Source: Delphinus delphis (lineage: Eukaryota; Chordata; Mammalia; Artiodactyla; Delphinidae). Taken from it: a DNA stretch of 64,000 nucleotides. Below, in pieces: positions 47,590-59,309 of the stretch. Below the pieces are notes generated by a model that did not search any database, was not told the DNA's origin, and worked only from the letters and a program-made list of their open reading frames with translations. Positions within the stretch are counted from its first letter, which is position 1. Each line of letters begins with the position of its first letter. Position numbers and translations under genes: made by a program. The stretch spans positions 88,111,488 to 88,175,487 of the forward strand of contig NC_082692.2 of assembly GCF_949987515.2 (NCBI RefSeq), written 5' to 3'.

Positions 47590-47790
47590 TTAGGCATTTT
47601 GCATGCATTGTTTATGACAGTTCTGAGAGAAAGATATTTTTAATTCTCGTTTCGTAGGTGAAGAAACTGTAGGTTGTATCAGTTTAATGATTTATTTACA
47701 AAAGTTTGCTGTCTGAATAAAGGCATGGCTGGAATTAGATACCAATTGTCTTTGGCTCAAAAAGTCAGTGCTTTCTATTCACTAAACAAG
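47590..47790 (-). mobile_element. MIR element
   Basis: Reversed MIR: CTCGTTTCGTAGGTGAAGAA, AGGCATGGCTGGAATTAGAT, AAAAGTCAGTGCTTTCTATT. Diverged. Confidence 0.75.
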
Positions 47791-48760
47791 GCTGCCATGC
47801 CAAAGAATATGTTATTTCGCTTCCAAATTTCACCAAAATAATTGCAAGTACGTGATCACAGTGGTTGTTCTTCTGGGTATCCATTGTCAATTTGAACTTA
47901 TTAGGCCATTAATTTCCATGCTATCTGGAAATAATCCTGAAATATTTTAACGTAAGTCTCTTTTCGTGGGGAGTCTCTTTCATTAACCATGAAGTAACTT
48001 ATGGTTAACTGATGGAGTTGAATTTAAGGTTGGAGCCAAATCTGTCTGATTCCAAAATCTGCTCTCTTCTCATCTCCAGATTATAATGCCTTATAGTTAA
48101 ATGTATGAAATACAAAGCCCAATACCCAGGGTTACTGTTATTAAACTGTGGTGTGGGATTCTCCATGAGGCTTTCTACTCCCAGATGAGAAATGATAGAT
48201 GGAAGCAGGCAATTCTTTGTTCTGTTTTCTGTTTAGGTTCAGCATCTGTAGCTTTATTTCTCATGATTCAACAACTGCATTTCATTTCAGGGTGTGTTCA
48301 TTTATTTTATGATTTCTTTCATGTGGCTTATGGAATTTTGGTGAGCATTTAAGCAAAAATAGAACAAAGCATAGATTGGCTTTAATTATTAATGAGGTAG
48401 GCAGTTTTTGTACCCTGTTCTTATTGTTTCTCTTAGGATTATAATTGTATCTTATTTTATAGGAACTGTAAACAAATGCAAAGTTTTCAGCTAAACACAA
48501 ATTCATAACATTTCAAGGGTTCATAGTCATTAGGAGGAATCATGTGGATTTTATTTTGTAAAAGATACTCAGTAGCTAATTATATTATGCCGTGGGCAGT
48601 AAACTTACTTTTAAAGTAAAATAAAAAATGCCTGTTTTAGACAGTAAGAGTAAGTGAATCACAAGAATTTCTGTCCTGATAGGTAGAGAATTAGAAGGAG
48701 TATTGATCTTGCTCTTAAAATTTAAAAAAAAAAAAAAAAAAAAAAGACTAACTTTAAATT
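47791..48760. other. Unassigned stretch ending in a poly(A) run
   Basis: No gene. An orphan run of 22 A lies at 48724-48745, perhaps the tail of an unrecognised plus-strand retroelement. Confidence 0.4.
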
Positions 48761-48773
48761 CATGAGTTTTTTG

Positions 48774-48989
48774 TTTTGTTTTGTTTTGTTTTTTTTGCGA
48801 TATGCGGGCCTCTCACTGTCGTGGCCTCTCCCTTTGCGGAGCACAGGCTCCAGACGCGCAGGCCCAGTGGCCATGGCTCACGGGCCCAGCCGCTCCACGG
48901 CATGTGGAATCCTCCCGGACTGGGCCACGAACCTGTGTCCCCTGCATCGGGAGGCGGACTCTCAACCACTGTGCCACCAGGGAAGCCCC
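48774..48989 (-). mobile_element. CHR-2-type SINE
   Basis: T-rich (TTTTG)n tail at 48774-48796, body from GCGATATGCGGGCCTCTCAC to CACCAGGGAAGCCCC. The flanks CATGAGTTTTTTG (48761-48773) and CATGACATTTTTTG (48990-49003) look like a decayed TSD. Confidence 0.95.
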
Positions 48990-49003
48990 CATGACATTTT
49001 TTG

Positions 49004-49409
49004 AAGCCAATGGCAGAACACCCAACTAAGCGAAAATCTAAGGAGAGAGAAGTGAGTACAGGAAGGACACTGAGCACTTGCTCACTTGAGCAGACACAAC
49101 CAAACTGGTTAGAAGAGTTCGGCAAGACTAGATGACAAATTAATGAAGGCAAAGTATGGCAAATTCTTGTGAAAGGACAGTGGGAAGCACTTGTGGGCTA
49201 CAGAAATTGGCTGAATTTGTTCCTTCTTTGCTTGCAACATCTTTCTTCATAATCCCCTCCAGGCTCACACACCAAAGATTGGAAAGAGCCCTCAGACTTC
49301 ATTGTGAGGTAGGCCTGGGAGATGAAACATAATATATTGTTCTCTTAAGTGGATGTGGAAAAATTCCACAATCTTGTGCTGAAAGATTGAATTTTTTGTC
49401 TTTAAGATA
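49004..49409. other. Unassigned non-coding stretch
   Basis: Nothing recognised. Confidence 0.4.
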
Positions 49410-50290
49410 AGACAAAACTCAAGGGAATTTTGTCTCATCGTTCCTACTCAAAATCATTTTTAATAAAGTTTTAGGCCTTACAAAATAAACAGATAAAAAG
49501 CATACATACATTTTGGGAAAGAAGAAATACAATCATCTCTATTTGTGCATGGCATGATTATCTATGTCAGACATCCCAAAGATGTAAAAAAAAATCCCAA
49601 AATGAACAAGTGAGTTTTATAAGTTTGTGGGTAGCAAAAATATGTACTTCTATATGCTAGCAATGAGCTACAAAAAATAGAAAATTTAAAAATCAGTATA
49701 TTTCTTAAAAGCACCAGAAAATGAAATAATAGATATACATCTAATAGAATAGGTACAGAATCTTTATTAAATCCACAAAACACTAATTAAAGAAATCTTT
49801 TAAAAAAGACTTAGACAAATGCAGAGTTATACCATGTTCATGAATTGGAGCACTCAGTATCATTAAGATGTAAGTTCTGCCTAATTTGATCTCTACATTC
49901 AATACAATCTCAATCAAAATCCTAGCAGGCTATTTTTTTTTATTGCTGTTGATAGATATTTCCAAGCCAATTCTATGGAAACACAGAGAGACTAGAATAG
50001 CCAAAATGATTTCAAAAATTATGTAAAACCAAGTCTAGCTTATTTTCTCAGAAATATGTAGAATTGTTTTAACTGTAATGGGAGTTTGTGGGAATTCAGT
50101 CATGATGTATGTCATATAAGCCAATTTCATAACTTACAGAGCTGCAGTAATCATGATTTCGTGGTAGTGCTAAAAGAAAAGACACAGAAATTAATGGAAA
50201 AAAATAGAGATACCGGAAATAAACTCAGGCAAATATAGTCATTTGATTTTTGACAAAGGTACAATGCTATGAAAAAATAAAGATATTTTA
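49410..50290 (+). mobile_element. Old L1M ORF2 fragment
   Basis: Plus-strand L1 phrases in order: ATTTGTGCATGGCATGATTA, CAATGAGCTACAAAAAATAG, CATTCAATACAATCTCAATC, AATTCTATGGAAACACAGAG, GAGCTGCAGTAATCATGATT and TCATTTGATTTTTGACAAAG. This is the C-terminal half of ORF2 and is fully decayed. 3' and 5' ends are both missing. Confidence 0.8.
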
Positions 50291-51425
50291 GAAAAATTAT
50301 TAAAGTAAAGTATTCTTTATGCTAGATTTATCTCAGACAGTTTTAGTTTTAGAATCACTGATCTGGATCTAAGATACTGTGTTAAGAAAGCTTTGGTCTT
50401 TGTTAATTTGAAATAGAAGGAAAAAGAATTTATACAAGTTGAGTCTACTTAGGAAAAAGAAAGATTAATGTGTGTAATAAGAGTTTCCATGGAAAACATC
50501 CAGAATCTTAAGATTGGAATTCTTATCGAGTTCCAGGATATCTAGAATACTATATGTACAGAAGTGAGGAAGGCTTTGGATTGGTGTGTTTTACTGCACA
50601 GATATGTAGAGAGAAACTCTTGAAAAATCTAAGGTGGCTGTAGCTTACAGTTAGATGCATATTCCCCCTAACTTCAGGGCCTCTTCCAGAGTAAGGGAGA
50701 AGGGAACAGAGATGGAGAGATAGAGACAGAGAGGGAGGGGAGGAGAGAGGAAAAGAGAGAGAGAAAAGAATTCCTGGCAGAGAAATTGATCACAAAATAA
50801 GACAGTCCCTGCTTTTCCTTCTTCCTAGGCCAAATGTCACATTATTTTTAAAAAGCAGCTGTATGCTAAGAAAGAGAAAAGAAATCTATTATATTTGATT
50901 TTCAAAAAGGCTTCAAAAGTGGCACAGACTACAGTAAGGAGGTATTTGAATGATCAACTGAATTGATCAAAATTAGTATCACACAGATAGATTATATTCT
51001 TTATGATTTCTTAGCATCTCCTATTAATCCAATTGTATTCTGGAACAGAGGCCCTGAGAAATAAACTCTTGTGGGATCCACTTTTGTCACCATTTCCAAT
51101 AAAAATGATTAAAATGCACTTAGGAGTTTTCTCTTGCACTACCTATCCAGAGATACTTAACTGAACACAACAGGTGTTGGACCAGAGATTCTCCAACACT
51201 GTCGTTAGTTTTGTCATGTTCAAATCTAGAAAAGGACATGTGATTTTAGCAGTTTTCTGTGGAGCCCAGGATTCCACAGAACAGACTTAGGGGACCCCAC
51301 AGGAACAGCTCAAAAGGGAGGGATAGAAGGGGGTCTGTTCATCTGCTTCAACCAGAGAGGCCTAGTCTTACCTGCTTTATGTCTTAAAACTCTGTGTAAT
51401 GTATTATGTTGTGCTGTGTTATGTT
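50291..51425. other. Unassigned stretch with a GA-rich tract
   Basis: No gene. A purine-rich GAGA tract runs from about 50697 to 50770. Confidence 0.45.
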
Positions 51426-51432
51426 ACATTAT

Positions 51433-51676
51433 TTTTTTTATTTTTAAATTGAAGTATAGTTGATTTACAATGTTGTGTTAATTTCTGCCATACAGCAAAG
51501 TGATTCAGTTATACGTATGTATACATTCTTTTTTCATATTCTTTTCCATTATGGTTTATCCCAGGATACTGAATATAGTTCCCTGTGCTGTACAGTAGGA
51601 CCTTGTTGTTTATCCATCCTATATATACTAGCTTGCATCTGTTGATCCCAAACTCCCACTCCATCCCTCCCCCACC
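51433..51676 (-). mobile_element. L1 3'UTR insertion (5'-truncated)
   Basis: AATTGAAGTATAGTTGATTT, CAGCAAAGTGATTCAGTTAT and GTACAGTAGGACCTTGTTGT are the artiodactyl/cetacean L1 3'UTR in reverse, starting with a T-rich tail at the left. ACATTAT at 51426-51432 and again at 51677-51683 is a probable TSD. It is related to the 3' end of the L1 at 55402. Confidence 0.88.
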
Positions 51677-51683
51677 ACATTAT

Positions 51684-52168
51684 ATTTTTAAAATAGGGGG
51701 AAGGGAAGGGAAGGCTCTGTGGGTAAAAAGTCTAGAAAATTATAGGCCTTTGTAACTATGAAGTTTTGTACTTGCAGCTTAATAACATATATCAAGACTG
51801 AAATCCTATAATTCCCATTAGAGTTAACATAATTTTGTATATAATCTCAACTTGGTTTTACTCACATAATGCTGAATTAGAAATTTCAAAACGTGGTTTT
51901 AAAGTGAAGGGGATCAGCAGCAGCAGAATTAGATATAGGATTTAACATTGAGTTAGTGACTGGCTTGTTGTGACATTAACGCATACATGATAGATATTAT
52001 GTATGAATAAATAATCATAGCTAGACATATTAATGGCTGCAGTGTTGTCATGGAATTATTTAAACAATGTTTAATAACAAATTATTTCAAACTTCAAGGT
52101 AAAATTACCTAATAGGCAGAGACATAAACTAAGTCCTACTCAGCATACACACGTAATAATTTAAAATT
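51684..52168. other. Unassigned non-coding stretch
   Basis: Nothing recognised. Confidence 0.4.
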
Positions 52169-52178
52169 GCAATTAGAG

Positions 52179-52386
52179 GGCTTCCCTGGTGGCGCAGTGT
52201 TTGAGAGTCCGCCTGCCGATGCAGGGGACACGAGTTCGTGCCTCGGTCCGGGAGGATCCCACATGCCGCGGAGCGGCTAGGCCCGTGAGCCATGGCCGCT
52301 GGGCCTGCGCGTCCGGAGCCTGTGCCCCGCAACGGGAGAGGCCACAACAGTGAGAGGCCCGCGTACCGCAAAAAAAAAAAAAAAAA
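52179..52386 (+). mobile_element. CHR-2-type SINE
   Basis: GGCTTCCCTGGTGGCGCAGT head, GACACGAGTTCGTGCCTCGG (B box with one change) and GTACCGC plus 16 A tail. Perfect 10-base TSD GCAATTAGAG at 52169-52178 and 52387-52396. Confidence 0.97.
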
Positions 52387-52396
52387 GCAATTAGAG

Positions 52397-53235
52397 CAAC
52401 ATTTCCCTCAGGATATTGCAGAAGTACACTTTTAAGGATGCTTGGAAAACAGAAAGTTAAACTGGTTATATATACAGAAGGATAAAACTTTAACCAATGC
52501 ATATCTAGTGAAGGGAAGACAAAGAAGATAATCTTATAGCAATGTAATTTTAAAAAATGTGTTTTCTCTCTAATTATGATGCTGCCAAGACTGACTCTAA
52601 AATTATATAAATGTGGAATAATCTATGGAATTTAAATACTGTTCAAATTAAAGAAATAATATTTATTATGTTAGAGGCATTTAATACAGAATCTCAGGAT
52701 TTACCATAAAAAACATCACGTCCTCCTCCCCTCAATTTTGGCTTAATATATCCTGTAGGGAAAGACAGAATAAAAGTTAAGTCCTATTTTTTGGCATTGT
52801 TCCAGATTTTTATTTAATAATTATTATGTTTTGACTCTTAAGGAGCTGCCCTGATTCTGTCAGGCTTGCAAACCTGGCAAGGTGCAGATTTTGTTTGATC
52901 CCTGTGACAGTTATTGGGATTTAGCTTACCTAGGTAAGAGCAGCCTAGCATGGTCATTATACAAAGGACTATGAAAGGGACATTCCTGCAGTAGTTTCTC
53001 ATGCCTCCTCCTTTGCTCACATATGCAGTTTGTTCTGAAGAGCATTGATTCATGCCCTCATTCAGTAAATGAATAAGAGACACATGCCATTTTCCAGGAA
53101 CTGAACTAAGGATTCTTCTGTGACATACTTAGAAATTTGCATATCAAATATAAGTTGGAGTCCTTTTAATTTTTGATATTGCTTATTCTCTGAACTTTAA
53201 CCAAGATCCTTACTAAATCTGGTAGTATAGCACTC
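52397..53235. other. Unassigned non-coding stretch
   Basis: No gene. An 81-codon minus-strand frame (52838-53083) has several Cys but no recognisable pattern. Confidence 0.4.
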
Positions 53236-53325
53236 TTACTGTCATTAGTTAGCATTTATTGAACAATTATTATGTGCACAGCACTGTGGGAAGCACTTTA
53301 TGGTCATTATTGCTTTCATCTTGTT
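53236..53325 (-). mobile_element. MIR fragment
   Basis: TTAGCATTTATTGAACAATT, ATTATGTGCACAGCACTGTG and GGAAGCACTTTATGGTCATT form the 3' part of a reversed MIR. Confidence 0.65.
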
Positions 53326-54533
53326 TGTTGCCTTCTGAAGTCCTTTCTTAGCAGGATGACAGTCATACTGTTGGACATTTGGATTGTTAATGGAAAGACC
53401 TTGAAAAGAATAAGTTGCCATCGATCCCTTGTGCAACTTTCCAAGCACTGAAATTAGCTGGCATTGACTTTTGAGTAAAAGCCACTGTCCATGACCACAT
53501 GGTCCATTGTTTTTGTATTGTAAATTAGGCTTTGGTTCTCAACCATGTCAGAGAAATGTTTTGGAAAATGGCATTAATTAGTCACTGAATAAAACCATAA
53601 GATGCAATTTGAGTCTGATGGAGAAACAATGAGATTGGTTTAGGGAAAAGAGTGAATCACTTAACTTTAAAGTTCCTAGCCTAATACTAATGCCTTAGTA
53701 ACCCTCACCTCTACCCTGAAAGTGATAGATGCTGTAATTAGTAGAATAATAAAATATCTGATAAGTGAACAATACCGGATAGAGTTTATACATCTGTAAT
53801 TCAATTTGTCCTTCTGTAACAGTTGTAAAATACTATGCACTGAATAAAATAATCAGTGATACAGTATGCCAGTGAGCAAAATTAATGTAGAAGTGACTTT
53901 TAAAATTATTATAAAAAATAAGGCAATACTCCATTGGTTTAGTAATTGAAATAATGTAGTGAAAAATAGTAATGAACATGACAAAGTTCATTTTTTAATA
54001 AGAGAGAGAAAAATTATCAAAATATAGGTATATTCATTTTTCAACATCACTTTTATCATTTCCCCCAGTATATCATTACATCCTTCTTATGAATCTTCAA
54101 AATGTTTTAATATGGCGTATTAAAATATACACTTTTTCTTCTAATATATGAGATTACTCCTGCCTGTAAAACAAAACACATTTTTTAACAAATGTGTTGA
54201 CTTTGTAGAATAATGTTCTTTTAAAGATATCTCATAAAGCACCAAGTTTTTAAAGTCATAAGAATGATGGATCTTAAACAAGGTAAATTTTCACTACAAA
54301 CTATTTTTTAGAACAGTTGTTTATAAACTGTAGTTTTGTGTGCCTGTATGTGCATGTGTGTGTGTAAATATATAATGGATTTAATAGAGTAGTTAAGATA
54401 TTTCTCAATGATCTTTCATTTTCTCTTATTCTTAGTAGCAGAAAATACTAAAATTTAAGGGATAGTTAGAAAATTATTATTCAGAAAATTATGAGTCCTA
54501 ACTATGATGTACTTGCAAGAAGTACTAGTGCCT
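53326..54533. other. Unassigned AT-rich stretch
   Basis: No gene or named repeat seen. Confidence 0.4.
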
Positions 54534-55022
54534 TGCTGTGCACTGAGTTGTGTTCCCCTCAAAATTCATGTTGAAGCCTTAACCCCTAGTGTGTTGTATT
54601 TGGATATGGGTCTTTCAGAGGTGATCAGGCCATGAGGGTGGAGCCCTTATGATAGGATTAATGCCATTATAAGAAGAGACATCAGAGAGCTAGCTCCCTC
54701 CCTCTCCCTCTCCCTCTCCCTCTCCCTCTCCCTCTCCCTCTCCCTCTCCCTCTCCCTCTCCCTCTCCCTCTCCCTCTCCCTCTCCCTCTCCCTCTCCCTC
54801 TCCCTCTCCCTCTCCCTCTTTCTCCATGAGCACATAAAGAAGAGATCATATTTGCACAAGGTGCATTGCTGGCCACCTACAAGCCAAGAGAAGGCCTCAG
54901 AACAAAACCTATGTTGCTGGCCCCTTGATCTTGGACTTCCAGCTTCCAGAGCTATGAGAATAAATGTTGTTTAAGCCACTCAATCGATGGTATTCTGTTA
55001 TGGCAGCCCATGCAGACTGAGA
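54534..55022 (+). mobile_element. MLT1-type solo LTR carrying a microsatellite
   Basis: TGAGTTGTGTTCCCCTCAAA, ATTCATGTTGAAGCCTTAAC, GAGGTGATCAGGCCATGAGG, GATCTTGGACTTCCAGCTTC, GTTTAAGCCACTCAATCGAT and TATGGCAGCCCATGCAGACT are successive MLT1 phrases on the plus strand. The CT-rich stretch found in the middle of this LTR has expanded into (CTCCCT)n at 54694-54819. No internal region or partner LTR is nearby; it is the forward-strand relative of 24281-24645. Confidence 0.9.
54694..54819. repeat. (CTCCCT)n hexanucleotide microsatellite
   Basis: About 20 nearly pure CTCCCT units; the other strand is (AGGGAG)n. Minus-strand translations give Arg-Glu or Arg-Gly repeats, which are not genes. The homopurine strand has runs of three G and mirror symmetry, so triplex or G-quadruplex formation is possible (inference). 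Confidence 0.97.
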
Positions 55023-55395
55023 TGTGCCTTTAAGGCATTTGTGTGGAGACCCTGTATGAGATGAAATAGAAAGAGAGAAGTAGGCTGGTAGAAGGATACT
55101 GGTTTTCAGAGAGAATTCTTTAGAGCCTCCGTGGAATCTACTCTTACCTTCCTGCTCCTTTCCCACTGGTTGCAAATTGTGAGTGGTTCCTACATAGTTC
55201 CTCCACAGCCTTCCACCTTCATCACAGGCATTATCCTGCATATTTTCCCTGCACCTATGGTGCCCATTTCCTGTGAATCAGTTAATGTCTCAGTTTCACA
55301 TATAGTCCCCTGCCCCTAAGCTCTAAAGTTCTCTGTTTGTTTGTTTGTTTTACCCCCTCACATTGCTTACTACTCTCTGATTTCAGTTGGATTTG
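55023..55395. other. Unassigned short stretch
   Basis: No gene. (GTTT)n at 55336-55351. Confidence 0.45.
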
Positions 55396-55401
55396 GGATG
55401 A

Positions 55402-56394
55402 ATATCTTTTTTAATTGAAGTATAGTTGATTTACAGTGTTGTGTTAATTTCTGCTATACAGCAAAGTGATTCAGTTATACTTATATACATTCTTTTTTAT
55501 ATTCTTTTCCAGTATGGTTTATAACAGGATATTGAATATAGTTCCCTGTGCTATACAATAGGACCTTGTTGTTTATCCATTCTATATATATTAGTTTGCA
55601 TTTGCTAACCCTGAACTCTCACTCCATCCGTCTCCTACCTTCCCTCCCCCTTGGCAATCACAGTTTTGTTCTCTATGTCTGTGAGTCTGTTTCTGTTTTG
55701 TAGATAGGTTCATTTGTGTCATATTTTAGATTCCACATATAAGTGATATCATATGGTGTTTGCCTTTCCCTTTCTGACTTCACTTAGTAGGATAATCTCT
55801 AGGTCCATCCATGTTGCTGCAAATGCATTATTTCATTCCTTTTTATGGATGAGTAATATTCTATTGTATATATATACCAGGTCTTCTTTATCCATTCATC
55901 TGTTGATGGTCATTTTGGTTGCTTCCATGTCTTGGCTATTGTAAACAGTGTTGCTATGAACATAGGGGTGCATGTATCTTTTCAAATTATAGTTTTGTCC
56001 AGATATATGCCCAGGAGTGGGATTGCTGGATCATATGGCAACTCTATTTTTAGTTTTTTGAGGAACCTCTAAACCATTTTCCATAGTGGCTGCACCAACT
56101 TAACATTTCCACCAGCAGTGCACGAGGGTTCCATTTTCACCACACCCTCTCCAGCATTTATTATTTGTAGACTTTTTAGTGGTCATTCTGACCAGCACGA
56201 GGTGGTATCTCATTGTCATTTTGGTTTGCATTTCTCAAATAATTAGCAATGTTGAGCATCTTTTCATGTGCCTTTTCGATCTGTATGTCTTCTTTGGAGA
56301 AATGTCTATTTAGGTCTTCTGTCCATTTTTCAATTGTGTTGTTTGTTTTTTCGTTGTTGTTGAGTTGTATGAGCTCTTTGTATATTTTGGAAAA
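55402..56394 (-). mobile_element. L1 (5'-truncated, ORF2 end and 3'UTR)
   Basis: A minus-strand L1 of about 1 kb, with 3'UTR phrases AATTGAAGTATAGTTGATTT and CAGCAAAGTGATTCAGTTAT, then ORF2 tail phrases in reverse (GTCCATCCATGTTGCTGCAA, CTGTTGATGGTCATTTTGGT, GTGGGATTGCTGGATCATAT). A 106-codon remnant (56496 to 56176) contains [12 protein letters not shown] and [10 protein letters not shown]; its first 30 or so codons are flanking DNA. It breaks at TGTATATTTTGGA (56394). No clear TSD. It differs from the 18584 and 39480 copies in the 3'UTR, so it is a different, probably older subfamily. Confidence 0.92.
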
Positions 56395-56401
56395 CCTTGA
56401 A

Positions 56402-56564
56402 GTCCTGTGTCTCTGATCAAACTCTTTGCCCAAACTTCTTGCCTCTCTTTGTTTTCTATGTTTGTCGTTAACATCACCATTCTTCCAGTAACTCAAGCTG
56501 GGTCATTATCACACCTTTTATCTTTCCATTGCCCAGAACTCATCCTTTTTTGTCTTTTATTTAT
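56402..56564. other. Unassigned short stretch
   Basis: Nothing recognised apart from (TTTA)n at 56558-56572. Confidence 0.4.
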
Positions 56565-56705
56565 TTATTTATGAGGAGATTGAGATTGGAAATATTTAAG
56601 ATGTGTGTCTTGGGTTTACATACACAGCTAGAAAGTATGAGAAGCAAAATTTGAACCCACTCGTTTTAATTCCCAGACCATCACCTTTATTACACATTTA
56701 CTGTT
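56565..56705 (-). mobile_element. MIR element
   Basis: Reversed MIR: TATGAGGAGATTGAGATTGG, TACACAGCTAGAAAGTATGA and AAATTTGAACCCACTCGTTT. Non-coding. Confidence 0.75.
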
Positions 56706-57249
56706 CCCTTCCTGTCCTCTCTACATCTCTTCTCATTCCCATCAATCTTCCAGAAGCACAGAAGTGAGTAGGTCATGGTCTTAGGAAAAAAAAATCTTGA
56801 TTTCCATACCCAAACTCCTTTTCAGTCTAATTTCACAGTCTAATCTCATCCTAGTGTTCTGGTTCCATCTCCAGTCTGTTTGACATGAGTCTGCACTCCA
56901 GCCACCCCATATTCTTTTCCAGTCCCAGCAAGGGCTCTTTTTCACATGGGGTGTCATCAATCTAGCTCTTTCTTCCTCTGCAGTATTTTTAACTCTTTGC
57001 CTTCCTGGCATAATTCTACTCCTTTAAGACATATCAAAAATTATAAACAAAACAGATAAATCAGATAAATAAATAAGTAAATAAATAGATAAAACACTGA
57101 ATGTTCTGTGTATCAGCCACAGTAGATCTCTCTGTGCCTTCTATGTGTTAACTCATGTCATGGATATAATATAACCACTGGGTAAGGCTTCCACACAAAG
57201 CATGAATTATTCTTTTATTTATGTCCTTCTTGCTGTTTATGCATTCTTC
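56706..57249. other. Unassigned non-coding stretch
   Basis: No gene. (AAAT)n-like DNA at 57060-57090. Confidence 0.4.
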
Positions 57250-57640
57250 TATGATAGCATTTTAAAATTAAAATAGGCTTTATTTCTTAGAGTATTTTAA
57301 GTTTTACAGAAAAATGGAACATAAAATAGAGAGATCCTGTACACTTCCTACTTCTCCCCACCATACCTCCACACAGTTTCCCCTGTTATTAATATCTTGC
57401 ATTAGTGTGGTAAATTTGTTAAAATTGAAGCACCAATGTGGATGCATTATTACTAACTCAAGTCCATTGGGTAAATTAGGGTTCACTTTTTGTGTTGGAT
57501 AATTCTTTGAATTTTGCAAATGAGTAATGCCATGTATCCACCGTTCCAATTCATACACAATAGTTTCACTGCACTAAAAATCCCCTGTGCTCCACCTATT
57601 CATCCCTCTTTCCCTCCCTCCAAAACCATGGCAACCATTT
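57250..57640 (-). mobile_element. Old L1M 3'-end fragment
   Basis: GGCTTTATTTCTTAGAGTAT, TATTAATATCTTGCATTAGT, GTCCATTGGGTAAATTAGGG, GAGTAATGCCATGTATCCAC and ACCTATTCATCCCTCTTTCC are reversed L1M 3'UTR phrases in order. Fully decayed. Confidence 0.8.
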
Positions 57641-57879
57641 TTATTTAATTTTTGTGTATTATAGCACTACTTTGTATCCAGCTCTGAACTTTTTATAACT
57701 AAGAAGGTTTGGCTTCTCCTACACAAAATGTTGCATAATTTCTCCTGGAAGAAACCATTTTACTCATTTAAAATTATGTATCACTTTATGTGCTGTTCCT
57801 TCTGGTATTGATCATGTTAATATATACCTATATCTATATCTCTCTGTGTACATACATTTGATAAACAATACATAAATAT
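57641..57879. other. Unassigned AT-rich gap between L1M pieces
   Basis: No gene. It may be diverged L1 linking the fragments on either side. Confidence 0.35.
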
Positions 57880-58295
57880 ATTCTAATTTTAAGATCTGAA
57901 CATTACGGGTAAAACTATAATTTTATGACCATCTCCCCAGTTCCCGTATTTTACCTGGAGGGAACCACTGTTTTCATTTCATTTATGTCTTTCCAGAACT
58001 TTTCCCTAATCATTCCTATACATGTTATATGCCCATAAATATATAATATTTATGTGGCCATGTTTATTCAGCAACTTGCTTTATTCAATCAAACTCTGGA
58101 TATTGCGATTGTTTTGTGAGCTACTTGCTGCTGATACGCTTTTACACTTAGTGAATAATTCCTATTATTTTAGCCATTTCTCTCTTTATGGACATTTATG
58201 TTCCCTGCAATTTTTTTTTCACATACAAAGCTGCAATGAGCATTTTTTACCCAGTTTTGTGCACATATGCATGGGGTTATCTTTTTTTATATCTT
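57880..58295 (-). mobile_element. Old L1M 3'-end fragment
   Basis: CCTGGAGGGAACCACTGTTT, TTTATGTCTTTCCAGAACTT, CAGCAACTTGCTTTATTCAA, TATGGACATTTATGTTCCCT and AAGCTGCAATGAGCATTTTT are reversed phrases of an old L1. A 124-codon plus-strand frame across it (58022-58396) is antisense and meaningless. Confidence 0.65.
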
Positions 58296-58299
58296 ATTC

Positions 58300-58395
58300 T
58301 GTTTATCAGCACATAACTTCCTTAAGAGCATGGTCTTTATCTTTAATCCTCCACAGCACTGAGCCTGGTGCTTTCTACATAGTTGGTATGTATTG
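58300..58395 (+). mobile_element. L2 3'-end fragment
   Basis: CCTTAAGAGCATGGTCTTTA, CCTCCACAGCACTGAGCCTG and GTGCTTTCTACATAGTTGGT match the L2 3' end. Confidence 0.7.
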
Positions 58396-59309
58396 ATATG
58401 TGAATGTGTGATGGACCAATAGATTTTCTAATAAATATCTTGAGGCAGTCTTTCAGTTTAGCTTGCTATGTGCTTCAAGATCATTTAAGATTTTTGTAAA
58501 CATGCGACTATTACTAGAAATTAAAAACATTAATTTAGGTCTAGAAATGAGCTAATTCAAAGCTAGTTTTATCTTCTTTTGGTATAATGCCCTTTTAGGT
58601 TTGCTTCCCTTTAAATTGGTAACATATCCCATTTTTAAGCATTGCTTCCTAATAACAAGCGCTTTCATTAAGATATTCTTCTGTGATGCTGGACTCTGTG
58701 TTGGTGAAGAACTGACAAGCGTCCTCAGTAAGCACATCTACTAGATAATGATACAGGTTTGGGAATTCATCATTAGAGATGATCTTTCATCTCTTTACTT
58801 CTGGGGTAAGTTCTTTTTAGTTTTGTTTTTTGAGAATTATGAGTTAAACATCAAGTTGACTGGACTCCATGACCATAAGAAATAAAAATAAAATTGAAAT
58901 GAAACTACTGAAGTGTTTAATTCCAGCTAGTTTAACCAGATAGTCGTGAAAAGTTCATTGCTCATCATCCTGTCCCTTCTTGTAGGTCCACTGAGAAATT
59001 TTCCCCAGCAAAGTCATTGGCCTTTTGCATAAAATCAAATGAATGTGAGTCAATATGCTGAAGTATAAAGTAAGTCCAGCCTGCCTCTACACTCTCTTAA
59101 AGCACAAAAGCAAGAAAAAAATATCGAGTACTGCAATTTTCCTTCTTATTAGGTAGTTTCTATTAGATACTTTCTTGAAGAATGTGCTGTTTTTTTCCTT
59201 TCCTCTGTCAGTTTTGCTTATCTCTTGATGCTGCTACTACTTCTCACTAATGCAAAGAGATGATATATGAAAAATTGACTAGCATAGTGCCTTCAGAATA
59301 CTGTGTTTT
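58396..59309. other. Unassigned AT-rich stretch
   Basis: No gene or repeat recognised. Confidence 0.4.

Noticed and set aside
54694..54819. Regular short-period repeats as a CRISPR array
   Set aside because: Pure hexanucleotide array without spacers, in a mammalian genome.
54647..54876. Arg-Glu and Arg-Gly repeat proteins on the minus strand
   Set aside because: Translations of the (CTCCCT)n microsatellite in two frames, with no conserved flanks.
58022..58396. 124-codon plus-strand frame
   Set aside because: Antisense to an old L1 fragment and an L2; no domain.
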